A stretch of 64,000 nucleotides of DNA, from NCBI GenBank assembly GCA_023458875.1, contig JAEWXO010000003.1, positions 12,847 through 76,846 on the forward strand, written 5' to 3'. Origin of the DNA: Bacillota bacterium (GTDB lineage Bacteria > Bacillota > Clostridia > Oscillospirales > Ruminococcaceae). This document shows positions 26,463-35,740 of the stretch, piece by piece. The notes under the pieces were generated by a model. It made no database searches, had not been told where the DNA came from, and saw only the letters and a program-made list of their open reading frames with translations. Position 1 is the first letter of the stretch, and every line of letters begins with the position of its first letter. The position numbers and the translations under genes were made by a program.

Positions 26463-27506
26463 TTATTTTGTGATAATCAGAGTTCCGAAATTATCACATA
26501 TCGGTACTTTGCACATTTTTCTTCCTAACTCTTTTTCATATCTGCTGACAGCATTGTGAACACATTTATCAAGATTAATGTTTTCATATATAAATTTATT
26601 GCAGTTATTATAGTCGTGAATAAATATATAGCCACCTGATGAAAGTCTTGGATAAAAATATCTTAATCCTTCTAAAGTTGATTCTTCCAGATCAACGTCC
26701 AGAGATACAAATGCAAATTGTTCTTCCAATCCGTTCAGGGATTCAGGGAAAAATCCTTTCTTTATAATAACATTCTCTTTGTGTACCATTTTATCCATAA
26801 CGATATCAAGGTTTGTAAGCTTATAACTATTAATAAAAGAATCACTGCAATTATTTTTATTTATTTCTTCTGAAGCCTCATCTGCCTGAAAACCGTCAAA
26901 TGAATCAAACAAATATAATTTTCTGTTATCAAAAGCATAATTAAGATATTGAGCAAAATCTCCGCGGAAAACGCCCAGTTCAGCTATCTGTCCAGGAACA
27001 TCTTTGATTTCGTTAATTATCATCTCAAAAATCTTAATCCTGACGTAATCATTATTATAATAGTCAACACTTGTATTCATTTGGTTTAAACTCAGATATT
27101 CATTGTCATCATCTCCGCATGAATTTGAAACAACATGACTGTTATCTTTCAAATAATTAAACTGTTGTTTAAGCATATCAGCAGAATTCTTGCCAACAAT
27201 ATTTTCTATAAAATCGTAATTGTGGTTAATATCATCAAATATATAGTTATTAAATAAAAAAATGACTTTGTTGATATCTATGTTAAGCTTTATACATTGC
27301 TCGTATATTTTTGCAGTATAGTGATTAGCTACGATGATGCAGTCATAATCATTTGTTTGTAAATAATCCGGAGAATATACTTTTTTACCATTAAACTCTT
27401 TTTTGTTTTTATCGTTATCAATATATGCAGATATGCATATATCCTTCAGGTATTTTTCTATAGCCTGATTAACAGCCAATCCTGTTCCCCATACAAATAT
27501 TTTCAT
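26463..27506 (-). CDS. Two-domain protein with TylF/MycF-type methyltransferase
   Basis: A 347-residue protein. The N-terminal ~85 residues (KIFVWGTGLAVNQAIEKYL, then AYIDNDKNKK) resemble the nucleotide-binding domain often fused to sugar-modifying enzymes. The C-terminal part (about 150-345) looks like a TylF/MycF sugar O-methyltransferase: IAELGVFRGDFAQYL, LYLFDSFDGF, VSLDVDLEEST and GGYIFIHDYNN, with acidic residues fit for metal binding. Likely methylates a sugar of the surface glycan. AAAGGAG precedes the ATG. Codon use here is clearly AT-richer than in flanking housekeeping genes. Confidence 0.75.
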   Translation of the reverse strand: MKIFVWGTGLAVNQAIEKYLKDICISAYIDNDKNKKEFNGKKVYSPDYLQTNDYDCIIVANHYTAKIYEQCIKLNIDINKVIFLFNNYIFDDINHNYDFIENIVGKNSADMLKQQFNYLKDNSHVVSNSCGDDDNEYLSLNQMNTSVDYYNNDYVRIKIFEMIINEIKDVPGQIAELGVFRGDFAQYLNYAFDNRKLYLFDSFDGFQADEASEEINKNNCSDSFINSYKLTNLDIVMDKMVHKENVIIKKGFFPESLNGLEEQFAFVSLDVDLEESTLEGLRYFYPRLSSGGYIFIHDYNNCNKFIYENINLDKCVHNAVSRYEKELGRKMCKVPICDNFGTLIITK

Positions 27507-27591
27507 AATAAGCTCCTTTTATAATGTAAAAATAATACTATGTTCTGAAAGATTTACACAATAAAATTCTAATATATATAAATCTTTAAAA

Positions 27592-29118
27592 TTAATGCTT
27601 CGTTATTTTAAACCAGTATTTATCTGTCATAAGCCTTTCTAAAATTTCTTCTTCAGAACGATACTTATAGTTTGCATATTTAATAATCTGGTTAGCAAAA
27701 TCATTTATTATTTTATTATAAGCGTATAATTGGCAATTGATGAGTTCAATATTGATATTCATTTTATTTATTAAACCATAGAAAACATCGACATTGTAAT
27801 GCTTGGCAGTATCATTGTATTTTAAATCATATCCCATTGTTTCAAGGAGTGTAAGGATATCAAAAGTATTTTTAAGAGAAAATAACAGTTGTCCGCCTGG
27901 TTTTAAAAGTGAATATAAATTATTTATAAATTTTTCGGGTTCATTATATTCGTTTATATTTTTTCCTGTAATAATAAAATCAAAATAACCTGATTTAAAG
28001 CAACTACATATTAATTCAATTTTGTCGCATATAACATCTCCGGTGCAGATAGTTTTCAGATCAGTATAGTACTTACCTTCACCAGTAAATGCGGAATTCT
28101 CGGTTTTCATAATACCATATTTACGAATGGAATTCTGAATATCAAGTATAGGAGTTCCACACCTGACGTCAACACCTAATATACTTATATTATCAGTGGT
28201 TACAGGCATTGTGATATAATCGTCTATATATTCAAATACATGATTGCTTACATCAGACCATGAATCAATTCCAAAGTATTTGGTTTTGAAATTTTCTCTT
28301 CCTAATTTAAGTGACTCTTCTGCTTTTTTAGGATCTTTTCCTTCACAATAGAATATATTGTGATTATGGTGTACCCATGTATCTCCGGCAAGTATAGTTT
28401 TGTAACCCGCACGCCGGATCTGAAAAGAAATATCATCATCTGCAAAATCATGAAAAAAGCCACAGTCAAAACAAGGCCAACCTATAGCCAATAAACACTC
28501 TTTTGTATATAATGTACCTAAAGTAATAATTCTCATGCGTTCCTGCCATTTTGTAGGATCTGATACATTGAAATCTTTAGCTTGTCTTTGCATATCCTCC
28601 ATATCTAGAAATTTCATATTGTACATCTGAAAATTAGATACATTTGAGGACATTGGGTTTACCAGGCCAATTCTTTTGTCTGATTTCGCAACAGTGAGAA
28701 GATTGTTCAGCCAGTTCTCAGTAACAACTATATCATTTGCTAATGTTACATAGTATTTTGAAATCCATTTCAAATCAAAAAGAAATGTAGTAATTGCCAT
28801 GCCAAGATTTTTATTGATTCTTATAATCTGCAGTTTATCATATTCTATTGATTTAAAATATTCAAATGTTCCGTCACTTGATCCGTTATCTATTAATATC
28901 AGATTATAATCAATATTTTTCGTATATTTAAAAACACTGTCTATACAATCCTTTGTCTTGTTAAGATTGTTATATGCCAATACAAATATTGTAACTTCTG
29001 AAGAGCATTCCTTTATTGACTGTAGCATATTTGAAATGCATTCTCTTCCTTCATAAAGGTTGGTATTGATCTCCGGATTTTCTATTTTGCTTGTGTCAAA
29101 TTCATATATTTCTTTCAT
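27592..29118 (-). CDS. GT2 glycosyltransferase fused to a methyltransferase-like domain
   Basis: A 508-residue protein. The N-terminal half is a GT-A family 2 glycosyltransferase: TIFVLAYNNLNKTKDCIDSV at about residue 43, LILIDNGSSDGT, and a LANDIVV segment in the place of the DXD motif. The C-terminal part (about 320-480) has a late methyltransferase-like pattern (FDFIITGKNINEY, LLKPGGQLLFSLKN), but the glycine-rich first motif is weak, so it may not bind SAM. It likely adds a sugar to the glycan. The region is strongly AT-rich. Confidence 0.75.
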   Translation of the reverse strand: MKEIYEFDTSKIENPEINTNLYEGRECISNMLQSIKECSSEVTIFVLAYNNLNKTKDCIDSVFKYTKNIDYNLILIDNGSSDGTFEYFKSIEYDKLQIIRINKNLGMAITTFLFDLKWISKYYVTLANDIVVTENWLNNLLTVAKSDKRIGLVNPMSSNVSNFQMYNMKFLDMEDMQRQAKDFNVSDPTKWQERMRIITLGTLYTKECLLAIGWPCFDCGFFHDFADDDISFQIRRAGYKTILAGDTWVHHNHNIFYCEGKDPKKAEESLKLGRENFKTKYFGIDSWSDVSNHVFEYIDDYITMPVTTDNISILGVDVRCGTPILDIQNSIRKYGIMKTENSAFTGEGKYYTDLKTICTGDVICDKIELICSCFKSGYFDFIITGKNINEYNEPEKFINNLYSLLKPGGQLLFSLKNTFDILTLLETMGYDLKYNDTAKHYNVDVFYGLINKMNINIELINCQLYAYNKIINDFANQIIKYANYKYRSEEEILERLMTDKYWFKITKH

Positions 29119-29195
29119 AATAAAATTACTCTTTCTAAATATTTGAATGTTTCAGAATATTTTAGCTTATATTAATTGCTTTGAAATATTTGTGT

Positions 29196-30356
29196 TTAAA
29201 AAGTCAGAAGCGTATTTGAAAAGCCCATTTTACGTATCTGCTTGGTTATAGAATCTTTATACGGACCTGACATTATAAAAATTGATGCATCAGAGTCTGA
29301 TATTTCTGATGGTGCCTGGATTACATAATCCTTTTGGTTAATAGTGTACCGGATGTCTTGACGCATAGGATTACTATCTATTAACTGAATCACGTTACAT
29401 TTTGAGAAATCATTAAGAAGTATTGCCGTTGAAGCTCCTATTCCCCACAAAATAAGTTTTGTCTGTGATTTTATAAGAGGTTCAAGTGATTTATACATTG
29501 TTTTTTTACATTCTGAAATGTATTCCTGAATAAAAAGATGATTGCGGCTATATTGTATACGGGAAGAATCAATATTATTCTGGGGTTTAAGTATAGCCCA
29601 GACAGAAGGGTAATTACTTACCTCTTTAAAGTATTCACCACAATCCTCAATTATAAATCCTGTACATGCAGCCAAGTTTTCAAGGTCTTCCATGCCGGTA
29701 TGCAATACATGTTCATATGTTAAAAAAGAATATGGAGGATTTTTGTCTTTGTTTTTTGCATATCCTTTGATGTCGGGATTCTCAATATAGATGTATCCTT
29801 TATCATTCAGAACTTTTTTTACGTCTGAAAGCGTCTTATTCAGGTCGCATATATGTTCAAGTATATGATTCATAATTATTAAATCATATTTTCCTGATAC
29901 GTGATCTGCTATATCAGTACTACTGCATTTTAAAGTTTTTAATCCTTTGGTTTTACAGAAATGAATACATTCTTCTTTTGGGTCAAGAGCGGTGACATTC
30001 ATGTATTCATTTGATTTTATATATTCGCCTAACTCACTGAACCCACTGCCAAAATCAAGAATTTCCGAGTCTTTGTTAATGAGCGGGACGATTTTTTTCA
30101 GAATATCACTGAAGTAGTGATCTGAATTTTCTTTTCCGAACATCTCCTGATACTGAACCGGTCTGGAGATATCAGTATAGTATGTGATATAATCCTCTTG
30201 TGTGGACTCTGAATACAAGTATGATATTCCGCATTTATTACAGAAAACAATATCTGTGTGTGTCTCAGGAAAATCAGGACCTAATATTTTCATATTTGAA
30301 CAAAGGTTCATTATAGAAGTATGGTCTTTGCTTTTACATACAGGACATTTTTCCAT
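29196..30356 (-). CDS. Class I SAM methyltransferase with N-terminal zinc-ribbon
   Basis: A 386-residue protein laid out like sugar C-methyltransferases. The N-terminal zinc-ribbon has Cys 4, 7, 39 and 42 (CPVC and CNKC). A SAM-binding core follows with EILDFGSGFSELG (motif I), NHILEHICDL and YIYIENPDIKGYA. The C-terminal domain contains a nucleotide-binding-like segment (LILWGIGASTAILL). Such enzymes methylate nucleotide-linked keto sugars. Substrate is unknown. GGAGG precedes the ATG, 3 nt after the upstream gene's stop. Confidence 0.8.
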   Translation of the reverse strand: MEKCPVCKSKDHTSIMNLCSNMKILGPDFPETHTDIVFCNKCGISYLYSESTQEDYITYYTDISRPVQYQEMFGKENSDHYFSDILKKIVPLINKDSEILDFGSGFSELGEYIKSNEYMNVTALDPKEECIHFCKTKGLKTLKCSSTDIADHVSGKYDLIIMNHILEHICDLNKTLSDVKKVLNDKGYIYIENPDIKGYAKNKDKNPPYSFLTYEHVLHTGMEDLENLAACTGFIIEDCGEYFKEVSNYPSVWAILKPQNNIDSSRIQYSRNHLFIQEYISECKKTMYKSLEPLIKSQTKLILWGIGASTAILLNDFSKCNVIQLIDSNPMRQDIRYTINQKDYVIQAPSEISDSDASIFIMSGPYKDSITKQIRKMGFSNTLLTF

Positions 30357-30359
30357 ATA

Positions 30360-31364
30360 TTAATGCCTCCAATATAATTTATACAGCAAATCCAGTTCTT
30401 TATCAAAATTAGCATCAATTCGCTGTCTGCGGCTGTCTTCCATCAGCCATGCTATTGTTTTTCTTATGCCGGTCCTGAAATCAATCTTCGGTTCCCACTG
30501 GGTAGCAAATCTTTTTATTTCAGAGTTATCAAAAACATAATTACTGATATGCTGTTTTGTGATTTCAATATCTTTTATAATATTAAGTTTTATAAGATCT
30601 TCATATGGGATATGGATAATCTCTTTATTTTTTATATTTAACTCATCCATAACAATTGTGGCCATTTCGTTTGATTTGATTGTTTTATCACTGGTAATAT
30701 TAAATGAATGACCTATTGAATCATTATTTCCGACTAATGATGTAAAAGCACGTGCAAAATCACTTGAATGCATAGGTGAGCACAGATTTTCTCCATCACC
30801 ATACATAAGCATCGGATAACCTGCCAGTACCTTTTTAACAGCTGTAAAACAGTTATGACCTAATGAGGCAGGCATAATTGTATCATATGTGTATCCCGGC
30901 CTTACGATTGTAACAGGAAAATAATTGTTCTGATAAGCCCCAATAAATAAATTTTCAGCCATTACTTTGCCCTGAGCATATCCGCTTATTTCAGAGGGAG
31001 CATATTTTTCTGACTTTTCATTAAATATCTTAATTTCAGGTGACCGCTTATATACAGCTTCACTACTGATAAAAATATATTGATCTGTTATTTTAAAAAA
31101 TAGGTCTATAGCTTTCTGCGCATGGCTTTCATTATAACAGATAAAGTCACACACAACATCGAAATGAATATTTTTCAGTTTTGTTCTGGCGCTTTGGGTA
31201 TCACGTATATCGCATATTATCTGATGTACCTGGGGCTGTACTGCCCGTCTGGTAGTACGGGTTGCAGACCTGTTAAGTTCCCATACGTCATGGCCTTCCT
31301 TTATTAATTTATCAACGCAGTGCCAGCTTATATTTCCGTTGCCTCCGATAAAAAGTACTTTCAT
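30360..31364 (-). CDS. NAD-dependent epimerase/reductase (extended SDR)
   Basis: A 334-residue nucleotide-sugar SDR. The dinucleotide motif is atypical (FIGGNGNIS in place of GxxGxxG). The active site is YAQGKVMAE. ISSEAVYKRSPE and RPGYTYDT segments match sugar reductases. It is the second SDR of the cluster and probably acts on a different intermediate. It follows the radical SAM gene by 10 nt, with GAGGGGA upstream of the ATG. Confidence 0.8.
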   Translation of the reverse strand: MKVLFIGGNGNISWHCVDKLIKEGHDVWELNRSATRTTRRAVQPQVHQIICDIRDTQSARTKLKNIHFDVVCDFICYNESHAQKAIDLFFKITDQYIFISSEAVYKRSPEIKIFNEKSEKYAPSEISGYAQGKVMAENLFIGAYQNNYFPVTIVRPGYTYDTIMPASLGHNCFTAVKKVLAGYPMLMYGDGENLCSPMHSSDFARAFTSLVGNNDSIGHSFNITSDKTIKSNEMATIVMDELNIKNKEIIHIPYEDLIKLNIIKDIEITKQHISNYVFDNSEIKRFATQWEPKIDFRTGIRKTIAWLMEDSRRQRIDANFDKELDLLYKLYWRH

Positions 31365-31374
31365 TCAGATCCCC

Positions 31375-32388
31375 TCATTGGTTCTGCTCAATCTTATCAA
31401 GAAGTTCGAGTCTGTAGTCATCAATATTATCAACAGCAGCTGTTTCAATTTCAAGACATTCATCGCAGCCGATCATTTTTCTTCTGTTGCCCTTTAAATG
31501 TTCTAACTGGCATGCTCTCATGGCTTTCCATAGTTCCGGTACAGTCTGGTTATGAACATCTCCTATGAGCATTTTTCTGTTCCAGTCAACAATACACTGT
31601 GTGGCAGCACCATCTGAATTAATGGTAAGAATATAGAATATTCTCGGGCATACAGTACATTCCTGTATTTTGTTTCCGTATATACCAGTGTCATAGTACA
31701 TCTCTTTATCAAATCCCGGCCAGCAAGGTGATACATGTTCAAATGAGATCTCATCACATATATCACCAAATATATCATAAAATCTTTTTTTCTTTTCAAG
31801 ATTGATCTGTTCATCGGTTTCGGCAGTCAGGGTTTTAATAAATATATGGCAGTTTCCTTTGTGATCATAAAGATCTTTTATGTTTGCGACAAAATTCTCA
31901 AAATCTATTTCTTTTCCGCAGATTTCCTTATATGCCTTTCCGTCAAGCCCTTCTACTGATATGTGGATTCTTGTCAGACCCGCATTAACTATGTTTCTGT
32001 TTAGTTCAGGATTTAAAAGTGTTCCGTTTGTAGTTGTGTCAATGCCGATAAATTTATTCGTAGCGTGAGCGTATGCTACCATATCTGCAAAGTGAGGATT
32101 TATCAGCGGTTCACCTTCTTTGTAGAGACGAAGTACCTTGATTTTTTCCGGGAACGCCATACAGTCATCAATTATTTTTTTATACAGATCAAAATCCATT
32201 ATGCCGATACTTTTACTTTTTTCTGTTGTCCACAACTCCTTGTGAGCAGTTCCGCATGGGCAGAATTTGCACTGAAGGTTGCAGATGCTTGCCGGATCTA
32301 CATATAAAATATATGGTGTACTTAATGGTATTACAGTTTCAAGACGAGTGCGTTCATCATAATATCTATGGCCTTCTTTAGCTTTCAT
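31375..32388 (-). CDS. Radical SAM protein with SPASM-type C-terminus
   Basis: A 337-residue enzyme with the radical SAM motif CNLQCKFC (Cys 36, 40, 43) and a C-terminal cysteine set (CTVC, TQCIVDW, CDEC) like the SPASM domain, which binds extra Fe-S clusters. Relatives are found in glycan clusters as well as in peptide maturation. Here all neighbours are sugar genes, so a sugar or lipid-carrier modification is more likely than a peptide role, but this is inference. Its start overlaps the upstream glycosyltransferase stop by 11 nt, with AGGAGG before the ATG. Confidence 0.8.
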   Translation of the reverse strand: MKAKEGHRYYDERTRLETVIPLSTPYILYVDPASICNLQCKFCPCGTAHKELWTTEKSKSIGIMDFDLYKKIIDDCMAFPEKIKVLRLYKEGEPLINPHFADMVAYAHATNKFIGIDTTTNGTLLNPELNRNIVNAGLTRIHISVEGLDGKAYKEICGKEIDFENFVANIKDLYDHKGNCHIFIKTLTAETDEQINLEKKKRFYDIFGDICDEISFEHVSPCWPGFDKEMYYDTGIYGNKIQECTVCPRIFYILTINSDGAATQCIVDWNRKMLIGDVHNQTVPELWKAMRACQLEHLKGNRRKMIGCDECLEIETAAVDNIDDYRLELLDKIEQNQ

Positions 32389-33670
32389 GGATAACCTCCT
32401 GTTGTTTTAAAATAAATTTTATTAATTTGTTAAAATGCTTATCATCCGGAAAATATCTGAGAAAATGAAATGGTGAACTTTTACTGCTTTCATAGTATAT
32501 ATCCGGGAGAACATCTGTAAGATTCCCTGAAAGAATATTTTTAATTACTGATATATCAGGTCTGCAAAAGTATAAGAAAAAGTCCCATGGGGAATCTCCT
32601 GTAATATTATCAAAGTTATATTGTTTCTTATCACTTTGTATACAGCTGTTTATACAGCTTATAAATCTGTTCACATTTTCATCAGCTGAGTATTTTTCTA
32701 TAACATGCTGTCTTGCATTTTCTCCAAGCTGTTTTCTTAAATCTGTATTGTAATAAAGTTTACCAACATATTCTGATACTTGTTGTGGGTTTTCGGCAAT
32801 GAGTCCTGTTTTATTATGAGTAATAATATTTCGTTCAGGAGGATTGTCCATAACCACAACAGGTAGGCCGGCAGCCATAGCTTCAAGAAGTGCATTTTCT
32901 GTAGTAGCAAAATTATTTTTTGTAAGCGGATAACAGAATATATCTATGTCAGTCAATGAATCTTCAATATTATCAATAAATCCATTGAATTTTACATATG
33001 AATTATCGAATCCGCTTTTTACATCATCCTGACAGTGACCGTATAAATCAAATTCAATATTTTTTATATTTTCATGTATCTGATAACATATCTGAGGGAA
33101 ATCACTGCTTAACTTGCTAAAATTCAGCGTACCTGAATATCCTATTTTACATATACCGTTAATGGAATAATCTTTTTTATACAGAGATTTTTCAGGATGA
33201 AAGTCACCTGTTCCATATACAACAAATGATTTTCTTTCAATTATCTTTCTCTGCGTCTCACTCCATAGTGTATTTTCGTAAGTACATGGAGAAGTAAACA
33301 TAGACAGATTAAACATATCAAGAAAATCATATGGAAGATATGGATAGTTAAGACCGTTAATATGTGACCATAATACAATTCTAGCATTAATACTGCTTAT
33401 GGATTTAAAGACATTTACAAACAGGGGATGGCACCACCAGTTTAAAACAATTATATCAGCATCCATCGCTATTTTTGAAATCTGCAACGGATCTGATGTT
33501 ATTATTGTATTGATGTTATTTTCATTACAGATGTCTACATACCGCGATGAAACCGGCGGTTCGAGAAGTAATAATGTGTTTTCAAACTGGCTGAGATTTT
33601 TTAATATTCCGCTTATTGCTTTGCCTGCTCCACCGCCCATGTGTGCGGCTATATGCAATATTTTCTTCAT
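32378..33670 (-). CDS. Glycosyltransferase family 4
   Basis: A 430-residue GT-B glycosyltransferase. A Gly-rich N-terminal loop (HMGGGAGKAISG) binds the acceptor side. The donor-site signature TENALLEAMAAGLPVVVMD, with its ExxxxxxxE-type glutamates, lies at about residues 282-300. A ~100-residue C-terminal extension has no recognised motif. It is the first gene of the minus-strand glycan cluster. GGAG lies 8 nt before the ATG. Confidence 0.87.
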   Translation of the reverse strand: MKKILHIAAHMGGGAGKAISGILKNLSQFENTLLLLEPPVSSRYVDICNENNINTIITSDPLQISKIAMDADIIVLNWWCHPLFVNVFKSISSINARIVLWSHINGLNYPYLPYDFLDMFNLSMFTSPCTYENTLWSETQRKIIERKSFVVYGTGDFHPEKSLYKKDYSINGICKIGYSGTLNFSKLSSDFPQICYQIHENIKNIEFDLYGHCQDDVKSGFDNSYVKFNGFIDNIEDSLTDIDIFCYPLTKNNFATTENALLEAMAAGLPVVVMDNPPERNIITHNKTGLIAENPQQVSEYVGKLYYNTDLRKQLGENARQHVIEKYSADENVNRFISCINSCIQSDKKQYNFDNITGDSPWDFFLYFCRPDISVIKNILSGNLTDVLPDIYYESSKSSPFHFLRYFPDDKHFNKLIKFILKQQEVIHES

Positions 33671-33797
33671 TACAACAACTCCATAACGAATTTGTATGAA
33701 TTATTATTTGACTTATATAAATATATATCGACAAAATGAATAAAAATTTAATAGTACTGGCTATGAAAAAATATGTGAATAAACATAACTTAATTAC

Positions 33798-33982
33798 TCA
33801 AACTTCGCAGCATGAATCCCACGGAACGGATGAATCCGTTCCCTACGAGGGTTACGCTCAATGTAGGGAACGCATTTATGCGTTCCGTTATGCTACGTGG
33901 TTTGTCGATTAAAAGCTATTTTATACTGTGAGAGCTCTTGAATTTTCAAGATGTGAAATTATTTTTGATGTGCGAAGTTTGA
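33798..33982. mobile_element. 185-bp MITE-like inverted-repeat element, copy 2
   Basis: Same length and near-identical sequence as 16621-16805 but in opposite orientation. Ends are TCAAACTTCGCA (33798-33809) and TGCGAAGTTTGA (33971-33982). It sits in the 577-bp gap between the glycan cluster's first gene and the divergent flippase. The two copies could allow inversion of the 17 kb between them by recombination. Confidence 0.85.
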
Positions 33983-34248
33983 GATCTGTACTTATTTGAA
34001 TATATTTACTTAAGTAATCATATACAGTAATCAGGATTTTAATTAAAATATCAAAAAGATTCCAGCATTATGTATTTATTGCATAATAATAAATAATAAA
34101 TCCTCAGGTATTTTGTATAAATTAAAAAAATTAAAATACCTATTTAAATTTGTAAAAATATTTGTTATAATATAATATATCGGATAAATAATAATAATAA
34201 ATTATTTTGTTTATCGTAAATATATAATAGAGAAGAATGGAGAAATAC

Positions 34249-35661
34249 ATGGACAAATATAAAAAACTGGCAAAAAATACGTTGATATTTTCTCTTGGTT
34301 CATTCAGTTCAAAAATTCTTGGAATACTGCTTGTCAGAGTTTATACAAGCTGCTTGAGCAAGGGAGAGTTTTCGACTATAACAAACATACAATATATTGT
34401 AAACCTTATTGGCCCTATAGCAACGTTAAGCATAGCAGAGGGAATACTCAAATATGGCCTTGATGAAAAAACACAGAAGTCCAGAGTATACACATCGGGA
34501 GTTATAGTCAGTATTTTAGGTATGCTGGCATTTACATGTCTGTTTCCGTTTATCGGGCTGGTAAAAGAGTTCAAGCCCTATATATCGTACATGATACTGT
34601 TCCTGTTTACATCGGAGTTCAGATGGGTAAATCAGCAGTTTGTAAAAGTAAAGAATTATTTGCGGCTTTATGCAGTTGACAGTATAATGTCGGTGGTGAG
34701 TCTTCTCATTTTTTCACTACTGTTTCTGATAGGCTTTGATATGGGTATAAAAGGATATATACTCGCTCTTATTATGTCGGATATGCTGTCAATAGCATTC
34801 CTTATATTCTTTGCAAACCTGCAGGACGATCTGAAAATAAGAGAAGCCGACATGGGCCTTATAAAAAATATGATTCAGTACACGCTCCCTCTCATACCGA
34901 CATCAGTATTGTGGTGGGTGGTAAGCTCGTCTGATTCATTTATGGTTTCAAGACTGGTATCGCCTGAAGTAAACGGTCTTTATTCTGTTGCATATAAAAT
35001 ACCTAACCTTATATCACTTATTTCAATTATTTTCTTCAGGGCATGGCAGATGTCTGCAATTACCGAATACAATTCAAAGGAAAGAAAAAAATTCTATACA
35101 AAGGTATTTGATTCTTACCTTTCAATCATGTTCGTTGCATCAGCAGGAATTATGTGGACCATAAAGCTCCTGACGAAAATTGTATCAGACAAGGAATACT
35201 GGGCTTCATATAAAATGGCTCCTTTTCTTATCATGGCGGTTCTGCTTCAGAGCTACTGCACATTTTTAAGCAGTATTTACAATGCAACGAGTCAGAATAA
35301 AAATTCTCTGAAGACAAGTATGCTTGCCGCAATAATAAATATAGTACTTAATATAATACTTATTCCGTTCTTTGGTGCACAGGGGGCAGCATTTGCAACC
35401 ATGATGGCTTACTTTGTATGCTTTATCGTAAGACTTGTCGATACACAGCGTATAGCAAGGTATTCGCTCAGCTGGCGTAAAATAGGCACTAACCTCGTCG
35501 TTATGCTTATAATGGCAATAATAATCCTTGCTGATCTGCCGCTTATGAATTTATGGCTTTTCATAGGCTTCGCATTTATTACACTTATAAATATCGGGCC
35601 TATTCAGAGTACAGCGAACAGATTTTTGAAAAAACAAAATTTAGGGCACAGCAATATTTAA
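34249..35661 (+). CDS. Wzx-type polysaccharide flippase
   Basis: MATE/MVF-like exporter of undecaprenyl-linked oligosaccharide, with about 12-14 membrane segments over 470 residues. Typical features are the amphipathic start KYKKLAKNTLIFSLGSFSSK and the IPTSVLWWVVSSSDSFMVSR segment in the middle. I chose the ATG at 34249 because GGAG lies 6 nt upstream; an ATG four codons earlier has a weaker site. It is divergent from the glycan cluster and probably flips its product. Confidence 0.88.
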   Translation: MDKYKKLAKNTLIFSLGSFSSKILGILLVRVYTSCLSKGEFSTITNIQYIVNLIGPIATLSIAEGILKYGLDEKTQKSRVYTSGVIVSILGMLAFTCLFPFIGLVKEFKPYISYMILFLFTSEFRWVNQQFVKVKNYLRLYAVDSIMSVVSLLIFSLLFLIGFDMGIKGYILALIMSDMLSIAFLIFFANLQDDLKIREADMGLIKNMIQYTLPLIPTSVLWWVVSSSDSFMVSRLVSPEVNGLYSVAYKIPNLISLISIIFFRAWQMSAITEYNSKERKKFYTKVFDSYLSIMFVASAGIMWTIKLLTKIVSDKEYWASYKMAPFLIMAVLLQSYCTFLSSIYNATSQNKNSLKTSMLAAIINIVLNIILIPFFGAQGAAFATMMAYFVCFIVRLVDTQRIARYSLSWRKIGTNLVVMLIMAIIILADLPLMNLWLFIGFAFITLINIGPIQSTANRFLKKQNLGHSNI

Positions 35662-35690
35662 ATCCGGATAATAATTTTTATAAAAAAACG

Positions 35691-35730
35691 GCTATACAAA
35701 AGTTAATATCAACTTTTGTATAGCTTTTTT
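35691..35730. terminator. Terminator between flippase and GH13 genes
   Basis: GCTATACAAAAGTT (35691-35704) pairs perfectly with AACTTTTGTATAGC (35711-35724), with TTTTTT following and A-rich sequence before. It serves two convergent genes. Confidence 0.9.
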
Positions 35731-35740
35731 AATGTTACTT

